A stretch of DNA of 64,000 nt from Oxalicibacterium flavum (GTDB lineage Bacteria; Pseudomonadota; Gammaproteobacteria; Burkholderiales; Burkholderiaceae_D), in NCBI RefSeq assembly GCF_014635065.1, contig NZ_BMCG01000004.1, positions 310,001 to 374,000 on the forward strand. The letters are read 5' to 3'. The notes beneath the pieces are model-generated. The model saw nothing but the letters and a program-made list of their open reading frames with translations, was not told the DNA's origin and did not search any database. Made by a program: the position numbers and the translations under genes. How positions within the stretch are numbered: position 1 is the stretch's first letter; every line of letters starts with the position of its first letter. Of the stretch, positions 44,403 to 54,945 are shown piece after piece.

Positions 44403-45056
44403 ATGATTGCAGTGGCCATGGTGGAAGACGATGTGTTGTTTCGCGATTCCGTCCGGAATGCGTTGGCAGACGCGCCGGACGTCGTCCTTGCCGCCGTTGC
44501 CGCCACGCAGGCGGAAGGCATGGCGCTGCTGGAGGCGGCAGTGGCCGATGTGATGATCGTCGATCTCGGTTTGCCTGACGGTTCCGGCATCGATGTGATC
44601 CGTGCCGCGCGGCGCCGCTGGCCGGCATGCGAGGTGATCGTGGCGACCGTCTTCGGAGACGAGGACAAGGTGCTGTCCGCCATCGAGGCCGGCGCGTCCG
44701 GTTATCTGTTGAAGGATGCGATGCCGGCCTTGCTGGTCGATGAGATCCGCAATGTGCATGCCGGCGGCAGCCCGGTCAGCCCGATGATCGCCCGGCAATT
44801 GCTGCGGCGTTTGCGGGCGGCGCCGATGGTCAGCGAGTGCGAAGGGAAGGAGCGTCTGTCTGCGCGCGAGATTCAGGTGCTGGAGCGCATGGCATTGGGC
44901 TATACGATGATCGAGACGGCGGCATATCTCGGCATCGCCGCCACGACGGTGCATACCTTCGTTCGGCGCATCTACAAGAAACTCGGCGTCTGCTCCAAGG
45001 TGGAGGCGATCGATGCCGGTTATCGCCAGGGTCTGTTGCAGCGGCGCGGACGATGA
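44403..45056 (+). CDS. NarL/LuxR-family response regulator
   Basis: A 217-aa two-component regulator: receiver domain (acidic pocket EDD at 8-10, phosphoacceptor Asp54 in VDLGLPDGSG, Lys in YLLKDAMP) and a C-terminal LuxR-type helix-turn-helix (about 150-205; LSAREIQVLERMALGYTMIETAAYLGI). A GGGAGG site precedes the ATG. The stop overlaps the ATG of the histidine kinase gene by 4 nt, and the gene is divergent from the autotransporter, its most obvious candidate target. Confidence 0.92.
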   Translation: MIAVAMVEDDVLFRDSVRNALADAPDVVLAAVAATQAEGMALLEAAVADVMIVDLGLPDGSGIDVIRAARRRWPACEVIVATVFGDEDKVLSAIEAGASGYLLKDAMPALLVDEIRNVHAGGSPVSPMIARQLLRRLRAAPMVSECEGKERLSAREIQVLERMALGYTMIETAAYLGIAATTVHTFVRRIYKKLGVCSKVEAIDAGYRQGLLQRRGR

Positions 45057-46987
45057 CGATTGCCCGCCTGTGCCTGTTGTTTTGGCTGCTCTGCGCGAGC
45101 GGATGTGCTGCGGCAGCCGATGCTGCAACAGTCGACGCTACAGCATCGGATGCAACGCATGCCGAGCATGTCGTTCGCACCGAACGCTTGATCCAGTTCG
45201 ATAAAACGTCATTGCCGGTTCCAGGAAAAATAGTACCGCCGCTGCCCGACGCAGGATGGCAGCAGGTCGATTTGCCGGACACCGCCATGCAGCGCACGCC
45301 GGGAGCGATGGCGGAGCTGCAGACGCAGACAACCTGGTACCGCTTCACGCTTGATCCGCAACTGGCAAAAAACAAGTCCGAGCTGTATTTCTATTTACCG
45401 CGCTGGCAAACGGTAGGGCAAGTCGCCTTGTACGGAGACGATCGACTGCTGTGGCGTTCGTCCGGCGATCCGGTATGGAACGGCTTCAACCAGCCGTTGT
45501 GGGTAGCGCTGAATGCGCCGGAGCTGACAACGCGGCCGCAAGTCCTCTTGTTGCGGATGGACAGTGTGCACGGAGCCGGCGCCGGTCTCTCGACAGCGTG
45601 GATCGGCACGCGATCCGAACTGGGCTGGCGTTACCAGACGCGTACGGCATTGCAGGTCTATCTGCTGCTGGCGACCGGTATCGCCTTTCTCGCGCTGGGT
45701 CTTTTCTGTCTCGGTGTCTGGTACAAGCGCCGGCATGAACATCTGTATCTGCTGTGCTTCCTCGCATCGCTGTGCTTTGCGGGGAGGCATCTGCATTACG
45801 TGACGCCGCTGAACACCGGCCTGATTTCTGCCGCCTGGTATGGCTGGATGAGCGTGAATGCGGTGAACTGGCTGGCGACCGTCATCCTGATCTTCAATTT
45901 TCGCCTGTGTCATCGACGCTATCGCTGGCTCGAACGCTGCATGATTGCCAGCGTCGTGCTGCACAGCGTGGCGACGTTGCCACTGCTGGAAAGCAGCGAG
46001 GCCATTGTTTCCCTGTCGCCCTACGTCTACCTGCTGGTACTGCTGTTCGCCATTCCGGCATGCGGGTTTGCGCTGTACGCGGCATGGCGGGAACGCGAGA
46101 ACGCCGGGCTGCTGCTGGCGTTGATCGCACTGGCAGGCATTCCATTGGGCGTGCACGACCTGATGCTGCACGGTTATCGGATCAGCGTCGAGCATCTGTA
46201 TCTGCTGCCGCTGGCGCAGATGGGTTTCTTCGTCGTGTTCGCCTGCATCATCCTGCAGCGCTATCTGAACGGCATCGAACACCTGGAGCAAAGCCGTGCA
46301 TTACTGGCGCAGCGCCTGCAGCAGCGCGAAACCGAACTTGCCGAAAGTTATGCCAGGCTGCGCGAGGTCGAGCAACGCGATCTACTGAGCCGCGAACGCC
46401 AGCGGCTGATGCAGGACATGCATGATGGCCTGGGCGGCGCGCTGGTCGGCATGATGCGCATGGTCGATCGCGGCGATGTGCAGTCCGCGCAGCTGAAGAC
46501 GGCATTGCAGGATTCGATCGACGAATTGCGCCTGACGATCGACTCGCTGGAGCCGGTCGGTTCCGATATCAGCGTATTGCTGGCCGGCTTGCGTTTCCGC
46601 CTGCAGCCGCGGCTGGACGCCGCCGGCATACGACTGCGCTGGCAGCCGGAAGCCCTGCCGCCGCTGCCATGGCTGACGCCGGGGCATGCGATGCACCTGA
46701 TTCGCATCGTGCAGGAAGCGGTGACCAATATCGTCAAGCATGCCGGCGCCAGCGAGATCGTTTTTGCGACCGATGCCGATGCGATGCATGCGCGCATCTG
46801 CATCAGCGACAACGGCGACGGATTTTCCGGAGCGGCGCGCGAGGACGGCGGCAAGGGGTTGCACAACATGCGTTATCGGGCGGACCGGTTGGGCGCCACA
46901 TTGCGCTGGCAGGAAGCTGCCGATGGCGGATGTGTGCGGGGGACGCGATTCACGGTGGAGTTGCCGCTGGCACGTGCCGGATCGTAA
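45053..46987 (+). CDS. 7TMR-DISM-type sensor histidine kinase
   Basis: A 644-aa sensor kinase. It has a signal sequence (LLFWLLCASGCAAA), a periplasmic beta-sandwich (about 40-200, with WYRFTLDPQL), seven transmembrane helices (about 205-405), a coiled coil (about 410-450), a HisKA_3 dimerisation helix with His457 in MQDMHDGLGGALVG, and an HATPase domain (EAVTNIVKHA; DNGDGF; GKGLHNMRYRADRLG). This is the standard partner of NarL-type regulators. The SGC near residue 18 could be a lipobox, though the rest of the architecture suggests a membrane-embedded sensor. Overlaps the regulator gene. Confidence 0.9.
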   Translation: MTIARLCLLFWLLCASGCAAAADAATVDATASDATHAEHVVRTERLIQFDKTSLPVPGKIVPPLPDAGWQQVDLPDTAMQRTPGAMAELQTQTTWYRFTLDPQLAKNKSELYFYLPRWQTVGQVALYGDDRLLWRSSGDPVWNGFNQPLWVALNAPELTTRPQVLLLRMDSVHGAGAGLSTAWIGTRSELGWRYQTRTALQVYLLLATGIAFLALGLFCLGVWYKRRHEHLYLLCFLASLCFAGRHLHYVTPLNTGLISAAWYGWMSVNAVNWLATVILIFNFRLCHRRYRWLERCMIASVVLHSVATLPLLESSEAIVSLSPYVYLLVLLFAIPACGFALYAAWRERENAGLLLALIALAGIPLGVHDLMLHGYRISVEHLYLLPLAQMGFFVVFACIILQRYLNGIEHLEQSRALLAQRLQQRETELAESYARLREVEQRDLLSRERQRLMQDMHDGLGGALVGMMRMVDRGDVQSAQLKTALQDSIDELRLTIDSLEPVGSDISVLLAGLRFRLQPRLDAAGIRLRWQPEALPPLPWLTPGHAMHLIRIVQEAVTNIVKHAGASEIVFATDADAMHARICISDNGDGFSGAAREDGGKGLHNMRYRADRLGATLRWQEAADGGCVRGTRFTVELPLARAGS

Positions 46988-47116
46988 AGAACCTTGTACT
47001 CGCCGACTGGCAGAAATGGCAGACTGAAAAAAGAAGAAACCTAGAAAAGCCAGTGCACCGCCAGCACCCAGTCGGGAACGATGCGCAGCGCACAGGCATG
47101 GCGCTGGCGCAGAAAA

Positions 47117-47141
47117 TAAAAAAGCGAACATCGTTCGCTTT
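47117..47141. terminator. Terminator between sensor kinase and acylphosphatase
   Basis: A 7-bp stem (AGCGAAC 47123-47129 with GTTCGCT 47133-47139, loop ATC) flanked by an A run on the left and TT on the right, between convergent genes. The stem is related in sequence to the one at 39942-39962. Confidence 0.65.
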
Positions 47142-47184
47142 CCTGTCCTGTATGACTCATTCCGGCAGTCGTATTGTGGGCCGC

Positions 47185-47463
47185 TTATTTGGTGGGACGA
47201 ATCGCAAAGCTGTCGGCGCCGATCTGCCTGTCGTCCGATTCCCTGACGTCGACATGATCGACGTGTGCCATCGCCGGACCGTGATGCGCCCATGCGATCA
47301 GTTGCTGCACCGAGGCATCGTTGCCGCGAATCATGGCTTCCACCGAACCATCGCGGCGATTGCGGACCCAGCCCGAGAGGCCGAGTGCGCGTGCCTGCGC
47401 ATCGAAGCCGGCGCGATAGCCGACGCCTTGCACGATGCCGTGGATGCGCAGGTGTTTCGCCAT
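47185..47463 (-). CDS. acyP: Acylphosphatase
   Basis: A 92-aa acylphosphatase, hydrolysing acyl phosphates such as carbamoyl phosphate. The phosphate-binding loop GIVQGVGYR and the catalytic Asn in WVRNRRDGSVEAMI are present; length is normal for the family. It lies 2 bp downstream of uvrA, so probably cotranscribed. Confidence 0.94.
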   Translation of the reverse strand: MAKHLRIHGIVQGVGYRAGFDAQARALGLSGWVRNRRDGSVEAMIRGNDASVQQLIAWAHHGPAMAHVDHVDVRESDDRQIGADSFAIRPTK

Positions 47464-47465
47464 CG

Positions 47466-50318
<2,853 letters not shown>

Positions 50319-50503
50319 TCACTCTTTCAGTCAGGCTGGTTCGGCCGCCACGCGATTTTTGTGAAGCCGCGCGGGAGGTTTAAACGGGTCAACCTGATAC
50401 TATAGCTGGTTTTGAAGGCACCCGTAAAAGCCTGTCCAGGTGTGCTTTTGGCTTGTCTGAGCGTCATTGTTACTGCAGCAAGTATCCAATCCGGTCTGCC
50501 TTG

Positions 50504-51724
50504 ATGACATCCTCTTCCTCCACTACCGGCATGACTGCCGGCGAACGGCGCGCCAGCATCTCGCTGGCTGGCATCTTCGCCTTGCGCATGCTCGGCCTGT
50601 TCCTGATCCTGCCGGTCTTCGCGGTCCATGCGAAAAGCATGCCGGGCGGCGACAGCGCGATGCTGGTCGGCCTCGCGCTCGGCGTCTATGGCCTGACGCA
50701 GGCGTGCGGCCAGATTCCGTTCGGCATCGCGTCCGACCGCTACGGCCGCAAGCGCGTGATCGTGATCGGGCTGCTGCTGTTCGCACTCGGTTCCTTCATG
50801 GCGGCGACGGCGACCAGCCTGGTCTGGGTCATCGTCGGCCGCGCGGTGCAGGGCGCCGGCGCGATCTCGGCCGCCGTCACCGCGCTGATCGCCGACAGCA
50901 CGCGCGAGGAGCAGCGCACCAAGGCGATGGCGATGATCGGCGCCTCCATCGGCATCTCGTTCGCCGCCTCGCTGGTGCTGTCGCCGCTGTTGTATCAGGC
51001 GATCGGCATGGGCGGTATCTTCGGCCTGACCGGCGTGCTGGCGCTGCTGGCGATCGTGGTCGTGCTGCGCGTGGTGCCGCCCGCGCCGGCGCTGCCCCGT
51101 GGCCGCGTCTCTATCCGCACGGTGCTGGCCGACCGCGAACTGCTGCGCCTGAACTACGGCGTGTTCGTGCTGCATCTGGTGCAGATGGCGATGTTCGTGG
51201 TGATGCCCGCCACCCTGATCCGCATCATGCATCTGCCGCTGGCCGAACACTGGAAGATTTACCTGCCGGTCATGGTGTTCTCGTTCGTGCTGATGCTGCC
51301 GCCGCTGCTGACTGGAGAAAAGCGCGGGCGCGCCAAGCAGGTCTTCCTCGGTGCCATCGCGCTGTTGTTGCTGGTGCAGCTCGGCATGTGGCGCCTGCTG
51401 TCGCAGCCGCAGCCCGGATGGTGGGCGCCGCTGGTGCTGCTGTTGCTGTTCTTCGTCGCCTTCAATATCCTGGAAGCCAGCCAGCCGTCACTGGTATCGC
51501 GTCTGGCGCCGCCGGCAGGCAAGGGCGCGGCGCTCGGCGTCTATAACACGCTGCAGTCGCTGGGCCTGTTCTGCGGCGGCGCACTCGGCGGCATACTGGT
51601 GCAATTCGCGGGGCCGGCTGCCGTATTCCTGCTTGGCGCCGTGCTCTGCATCGGCTGGCTTATAATTGCTGCCAACATGAAAAACCTGCCGCGGCGCGGC
51701 GCCGTCAGTCCCGCCGCCGTCTAA
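50504..51724 (+). CDS. MFS transporter (YajR-like)
   Basis: A 406-aa major facilitator with twelve helices; the loop 2-3 signature reads GIASDRYGRKRVIVIG and motif C-like sequence follows. The N-terminal block ISLAGIFALRMLGLFLILPVFAVHA resembles YajR-type exporters, without the C-terminal YAM domain. Start at 50504 (MTSSSSTTGMTAGERR). Divergent from uvrA and 12 bp upstream of ssb, an arrangement repeated in Burkholderiales. Substrate unknown. Confidence 0.85.
   Translation: MTSSSSTTGMTAGERRASISLAGIFALRMLGLFLILPVFAVHAKSMPGGDSAMLVGLALGVYGLTQACGQIPFGIASDRYGRKRVIVIGLLLFALGSFMAATATSLVWVIVGRAVQGAGAISAAVTALIADSTREEQRTKAMAMIGASIGISFAASLVLSPLLYQAIGMGGIFGLTGVLALLAIVVVLRVVPPAPALPRGRVSIRTVLADRELLRLNYGVFVLHLVQMAMFVVMPATLIRIMHLPLAEHWKIYLPVMVFSFVLMLPPLLTGEKRGRAKQVFLGAIALLLLVQLGMWRLLSQPQPGWWAPLVLLLLFFVAFNILEASQPSLVSRLAPPAGKGAALGVYNTLQSLGLFCGGALGGILVQFAGPAAVFLLGAVLCIGWLIIAANMKNLPRRGAVSPAAV
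51661..51666 (+). promoter_or_regulatory. Possible -10 element for ssb
   Basis: A perfect TATAAT lies within the last codons of the MFS gene, 71 bp before ssb; no good -35 is visible (CTTGGC is too far upstream), so it is only a candidate. Confidence 0.25.
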
Positions 51725-51736
51725 TCGGAGAAATCA

Positions 51737-52213
51737 ATGGCATCTGTCAACAAAGTCATCATCGTCGGCAACCTCGGCCGCGATCCTGAAACGCGCTACA
51801 TGCCCAATGGCGATGCCGTCACCAACATCGCCGTCGCCACGTCCGAATCGTGGAAGGACAAGAACACCGGCGAGAAGAAGGAACTCACCGAGTGGCACCG
51901 CATCACCTTTTACCGCAAGCTGGCCGAAATCGCCGGCCAGTACCTGCGCAAGGGTTCCTCGGTCTATGTCGAAGGCCGCCTGCAGACGCGCAAGTGGACA
52001 GACAAGGATGGCGTCGAGCGCTACACGACCGAAATCATCGCCGACACCATGCAGATGCTCGGCGGCCGTTCCGCCGGCGGCAGCGCCGGCATGGATGACG
52101 ACTACGGCAGCAGCGCCCCGGCCCCGCGCCAGAGCGCCGCACCGGCCAGCCGTCCGGCACCGCGCCAGCCGGCATCGAACTTCAACGACATGGATGACGA
52201 TATCCCGTTCTGA
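51737..52213 (+). CDS. ssb: Single-stranded DNA-binding protein
   Basis: A 158-aa SSB: N-terminal OB fold ([52 protein letters not shown]), an Ala/Pro/Ser-rich linker and the acidic protein-interaction tip DMDDDIPF. A strong terminator follows 46 bp downstream. It is near uvrA but not directly divergent from it because the MFS gene lies between. Confidence 0.97.
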   Translation: MASVNKVIIVGNLGRDPETRYMPNGDAVTNIAVATSESWKDKNTGEKKELTEWHRITFYRKLAEIAGQYLRKGSSVYVEGRLQTRKWTDKDGVERYTTEIIADTMQMLGGRSAGGSAGMDDDYGSSAPAPRQSAAPASRPAPRQPASNFNDMDDDIPF

Positions 52214-52258
52214 CGTTCTTGCTGCACGCAAACTTGCGGCTCTGTTGCACACCTGAAT

Positions 52259-52290
52259 GAAAAGCCCTCCCGTCACACGGAGGGCTTTTC
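52259..52290 (+). terminator. Rho-independent terminator after ssb
   Basis: A 12-bp perfect stem (52259-52270 with 52279-52290, ending in AGGGCTTTTC) with an 8-nt loop. The T-rich right arm continues into ATTT. Confidence 0.85.
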
Positions 52291-52396
52291 ATTTGGTGCA
52301 ATCGTTCGTTGCAAAGCCCGCATGCACGGCGCGGCATTCTGTGTGAGGATGGCCGAATCCGTCCGGTGCGGTTGTTGCGCCGGTATCCGACGACTA

Positions 52397-52420
52397 GCAT
52401 GCCTGTCCCGTCAGGCATGC
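52397..52420 (+). promoter_or_regulatory. Perfect hairpin at the start of the nucleotide-exchange transporter gene
   Basis: GCATGCCTG (52397-52405) and CAGGCATGC (52412-52420) form a perfect 9-bp stem around TCCCGT, followed by ATGTTTTG. Two in-frame ATG codons (52399, 52417) are buried in the stem, and the preferred start (52435) is 14 nt after it, so it could modulate translation or act as a weak attenuator. Confidence 0.45.
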
Positions 52421-52434
52421 ATGTTTTGCGAAGG

Positions 52435-53763
52435 ATGGGCTTGAACGATTCCGGCATCCAGACGAGCAAGCGCACTGCCTGGTGGCAGGCATACATCACG
52501 CGCCTGCTCGATGTGCGGCCGGGCGAGGGTAGGCTGCTGGCGTGGGGCGGACTGTGCATCTTCAGCCTGATGACGGCGTATTACGTACTGCGGCCGGTGC
52601 GCGACATGCTGGGCGTGGCCGGCGGTGTCGAGAACCTGCCGTGGCTGTTCACCGGCACGCTGCTGGCGATGCTGGCGGTCACGCCGGCGTATGCCGCGCT
52701 GGTGCGGGCGCTGCCGCGGCGGCGCTTCATTCCGCTGGTCTATCTGTTCTTCATTTCCAACCTGGTGCTGTTTGCGTTCCTGTTCGCGCTGGCGTCCGCG
52801 CCGCAGCAGGTCTGGATCGGCCGTGGTTTCTTCATCTGGCTGTCGGTCTTCAACCTGTTCGTGGTCTCGGTGTTCTGGGCGCTGATGGCCGATCTGTTCG
52901 AACCGGTGCGGGCCAAGCGCCTGTTTGGCGGGCTGGCAGCCGCGGCCAGCGTCGGTGCGATTGCCGGTTCTGGCGTGACCGCGACCATGGCGCGCGCCTT
53001 GCCTCTGCCGGCGCTGATGCTGTGCGCGGCCCTGCTGCTGGCGCTGGCGATCCTGTGCGTGGCGCGCACGCTGGCAGCGGCCGGCGCGCTGCATGGCCGG
53101 TCCGCGCAGGCGGCGCGGGATGCGGAGGAACAGGCGATCGGCGGCGGCATCCTGGCCGGCATCACGCACACGTTGCGCTCGCCCTATCTGGCGAACATCT
53201 GCTTCTACATGCTCGCCTATTCGATCACCTCGACGTTCCTCTACTTCCAGCAGGCGACGATCGCGCGCGATGCGTTTGCCGACAATGCCGAACGCACGGC
53301 CTTCTTTGCCGCCGTCGATCTGACGGTCAATACGCTGACGCTGCTGGTGCAGCTGTTCCTGACCGGCCGCCTGCTGCGCGTGTTCGGCGTGACGGTGGCG
53401 GCCGCTTTTCTGCCGGCGCTGACCTTGCTCGGATTCGGCGTCTTCGCGGCGTTTCCGGTCCTGGCGGTGCTGGTGGCATTCCAGGTGTTGCGGCGCGTCG
53501 GCAACTTCGGCCTGTCGCGGCCGACGCGCGAATTGCTGTTCACGGTGCTGCCGCGCGAGGACAAGTACAAGGCCAAGAACGTCATCGATACCGTCGTCTA
53601 TCGTTTGGGCGATCAGCTCGGCAGCTGGTCGTATGCGCTGCTGGGCGCGCTCGGTTTCGGCATGGTCGGCGTGTCGCTGATCGCGCTGCCGCTGGCGTTC
53701 GCGTGGATGCTCAACGGCGTGTGGCTGGGACGCAGGCAGCAGGCGATGCAGATGCGGCGATGA
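52435..53763 (+). CDS. NTP/NDP-exchange (Tlc/Npt)-type MFS transporter
   Basis: A 442-aa protein with about twelve helices resembling bacterial ATP/ADP-translocase-like MFS members. The opening block RPGEGRLLAWGGLCIFSLMTAYYVLRPVRDMLG (about 24-56) and the C-terminal RPTRELLFTVLPREDKYKAKN are the family hallmarks. In free-living bacteria the substrate is uncertain. The start is ambiguous: ATG codons at 52399 and 52417 lie inside a hairpin, and 52435 has AAGG immediately adjacent rather than well spaced. Confidence 0.75.
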   Translation: MGLNDSGIQTSKRTAWWQAYITRLLDVRPGEGRLLAWGGLCIFSLMTAYYVLRPVRDMLGVAGGVENLPWLFTGTLLAMLAVTPAYAALVRALPRRRFIPLVYLFFISNLVLFAFLFALASAPQQVWIGRGFFIWLSVFNLFVVSVFWALMADLFEPVRAKRLFGGLAAAASVGAIAGSGVTATMARALPLPALMLCAALLLALAILCVARTLAAAGALHGRSAQAARDAEEQAIGGGILAGITHTLRSPYLANICFYMLAYSITSTFLYFQQATIARDAFADNAERTAFFAAVDLTVNTLTLLVQLFLTGRLLRVFGVTVAAAFLPALTLLGFGVFAAFPVLAVLVAFQVLRRVGNFGLSRPTRELLFTVLPREDKYKAKNVIDTVVYRLGDQLGSWSYALLGALGFGMVGVSLIALPLAFAWMLNGVWLGRRQQAMQMRR

Positions 53764-53793
53764 CGGAACAAGGCTTCCGTTTGGCCTGCGATC

Positions 53794-53827
53794 TACTCAC
53801 CTTGCCGGCCTGACTCTATAATGAGTC
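53794..53827 (+). promoter_or_regulatory. Promoter and overlapping palindrome of the gntR gene
   Basis: A perfect TATAAT (53817-53822) lies 17 bp after a weak TACTCA, and is embedded in the inverted repeat GACTC-TATAAT-GAGTC (53812-53827). A repressor bound there would block the -10, suggesting autoregulation. Because the -10 overlaps an ATG at 53821, that codon is unlikely to be the protein start. Confidence 0.5.
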
Positions 53828-53859
53828 GCATCCCCGCGTGCTTCAATCCGAAAATCATC

Positions 53860-54588
53860 ATGCCGCTGCCACCGTCTTCCACCGTCCCGCTGTATGCCCA
53901 GATCAAGGAGGCATTGCGGGCCAAGATCATCGATGGCACTTATGTCGCCCATCAGAAACTGCCTTCCGAGAGCGAGATGATCAATGCCTTCGGCGTCAGC
54001 CGCATCACGGTGCGCCAGGCCATGAACGATCTGCAGAAGGAAGGTTTTCTGTTCAAGGTGCATGGCAAGGGGACCTTCGTCGCCCGGCCCAGCGTGTCGC
54101 AGGAACTCACGCATCTGCAGGGCTTTGGCGAGGCCGTGCGCTATCTGGGGCACGAGACGTTTTCGGAAGTCCTGGGTTTGCGCACGATGGCGGGCAGCGC
54201 GCTGGTGTGCGGCAAGCTCGGCCTGCGCGAGGGTGACACGGTGACCGAAATCCGCCGCCTGCGCTACCTGGATCGGGAGCCGATCTCCATCGATCACTCA
54301 TGGGTGCGGCACGATATCGGTTCGCGTCTGACCGAAAAGAACCTGCGCGACAAGGATCTGTTCTCATTGCTGGAAAACGAACTGGGGCAGCGCCTGCATT
54401 CGGCCGATGTGGAGATCGATGCGACCGCTGCCGACGAGGAAATTGGCCGTCGCCTGAAAGTCCAGGCCGGCTCGCCCATCCTGCGCATCGAACGGCTGAC
54501 CTATGCCAGCGAGGATCGTCCGCTGGTATTCGAGTACATCCATTACCGCGCCGAGAGCTTCAAGTACAAGCTGAAGGTGCTGCGCTGA
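53860..54588 (+). CDS. GntR-family (HutC/UTRA) transcriptional regulator
   Basis: A 242-aa regulator. The N-terminal winged helix-turn-helix has the GntR signature (PLYAQIKEALRAKIIDG, LPSESEMINAFGVSRITVRQAM), and the C-terminal UTRA ligand-binding domain (about 85-240) has the FGE, RLRYLDREPISIDHSWV and ERLTYASEDRPLVFEY patterns of the HutC subfamily. The start at 53860 (MPLPPSSTVPLYAQ) is preferred over ATG 53821, which lies in the -10 box. It is immediately upstream of, and codirectional with, the AprA-like operon, and is likely its ligand-responsive repressor. Confidence 0.88.
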   Translation: MPLPPSSTVPLYAQIKEALRAKIIDGTYVAHQKLPSESEMINAFGVSRITVRQAMNDLQKEGFLFKVHGKGTFVARPSVSQELTHLQGFGEAVRYLGHETFSEVLGLRTMAGSALVCGKLGLREGDTVTEIRRLRYLDREPISIDHSWVRHDIGSRLTEKNLRDKDLFSLLENELGQRLHSADVEIDATAADEEIGRRLKVQAGSPILRIERLTYASEDRPLVFEYIHYRAESFKYKLKVLR

Positions 54589-54594
54589 TAAAAA

Positions 54595-54609
54595 TGAGAA
54601 TCATCCTCA
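54595..54609. promoter_or_regulatory. Fur-box-like inverted repeat
   Basis: TGAGAAT-C-ATCCTCA is a 7-1-7 inverted repeat with one mismatch between arms and three mismatches to the TGATAAT-N-ATTATCA Fur consensus. It lies just after the gntR stop codon. Iron control would suit an operon encoding several Fe-S proteins. Confidence 0.4.
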
Positions 54610-54785
54610 ATTTAGGAAAGATGCGTGACGTTGGCATCATCTTGCGCGATTTTGGATCGTTCGGTCTCACTGAATCGGGTCCCTTTTCTGGTCGCGATCC
54701 CCACAATGATCCATTCCTTTCCCTCTCCATCCGCAGTTCTCCCGCATATGGCCCGTAAACCGGGCCGCCAAGCCTGAAAATCCGC

Positions 54786-54801
54786 TGGCATACGTTTTGC
54801 T
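54786..54801 (+). promoter_or_regulatory. Predicted sigma-54 promoter of the AprA-like operon
   Basis: TGGCATACGTTTTGCT, preceded by C, fits the sigma-54 consensus (TGGCAYR-N4-TTGCW), with GG at 54787-54788 and GC at 54799-54800 at the strict 12-bp spacing. Transcription would begin near 54812, about 134 nt before the AprA-like ATG. Confidence 0.6.
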
Positions 54802-54810
54802 CAACTGGTT

Positions 54811-54828
54811 ATGACGAGTCATGACGAG
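54811..54828. promoter_or_regulatory. Repeat cluster at the predicted transcription start
   Basis: Two direct copies of ATGACGAG (54811-54818, 54821-54828) also create the palindromes ATGAC-GA-GTCAT and GTCATGAC. The shared GAGTC core recurs in the palindrome over the gntR -10 (53812-53827), so both may be GntR operators. Confidence 0.4.
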
Positions 54829-54945
54829 ATTGTGCGGACGTTGTGATTCGACACGAATATTTCATCGCTGACCGTTTGCTCGTCTTTGTTGTGGCGAGGC
54901 AATGCAGGACAGCGTGGCGTCGCATCACTCACTGGAAAGGCAGAT

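Larger units (their letters stand above)
54589..54945. other. Regulatory region upstream of the AprA-like operon
   Basis: This 357-bp gap has no gene but is rich in signals. In order: a Fur-box-like inverted repeat (54595-54609), a GC-rich palindrome GGCCCG-TAAAC-CGGGCC (54750-54766), a near-consensus sigma-54 promoter (54786-54801), an overlapping direct and inverted repeat cluster at the predicted start (54811-54828), a leader of about 130 nt, and a GGAAAGG ribosome site (54934-54940). Confidence 0.6.

Noticed and set aside
50319-50503. LexA/SOS box upstream of uvrA
   Set aside because: No CTGT-N8-ACAG palindrome is present; only isolated CTGT half-sites are seen.
54632-54645. A second sigma-54-like element TGGCATCATCTTGC
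   Set aside because: GG to GC distance is 11 rather than the required 12 bp; sigma-54 spacing is strict.
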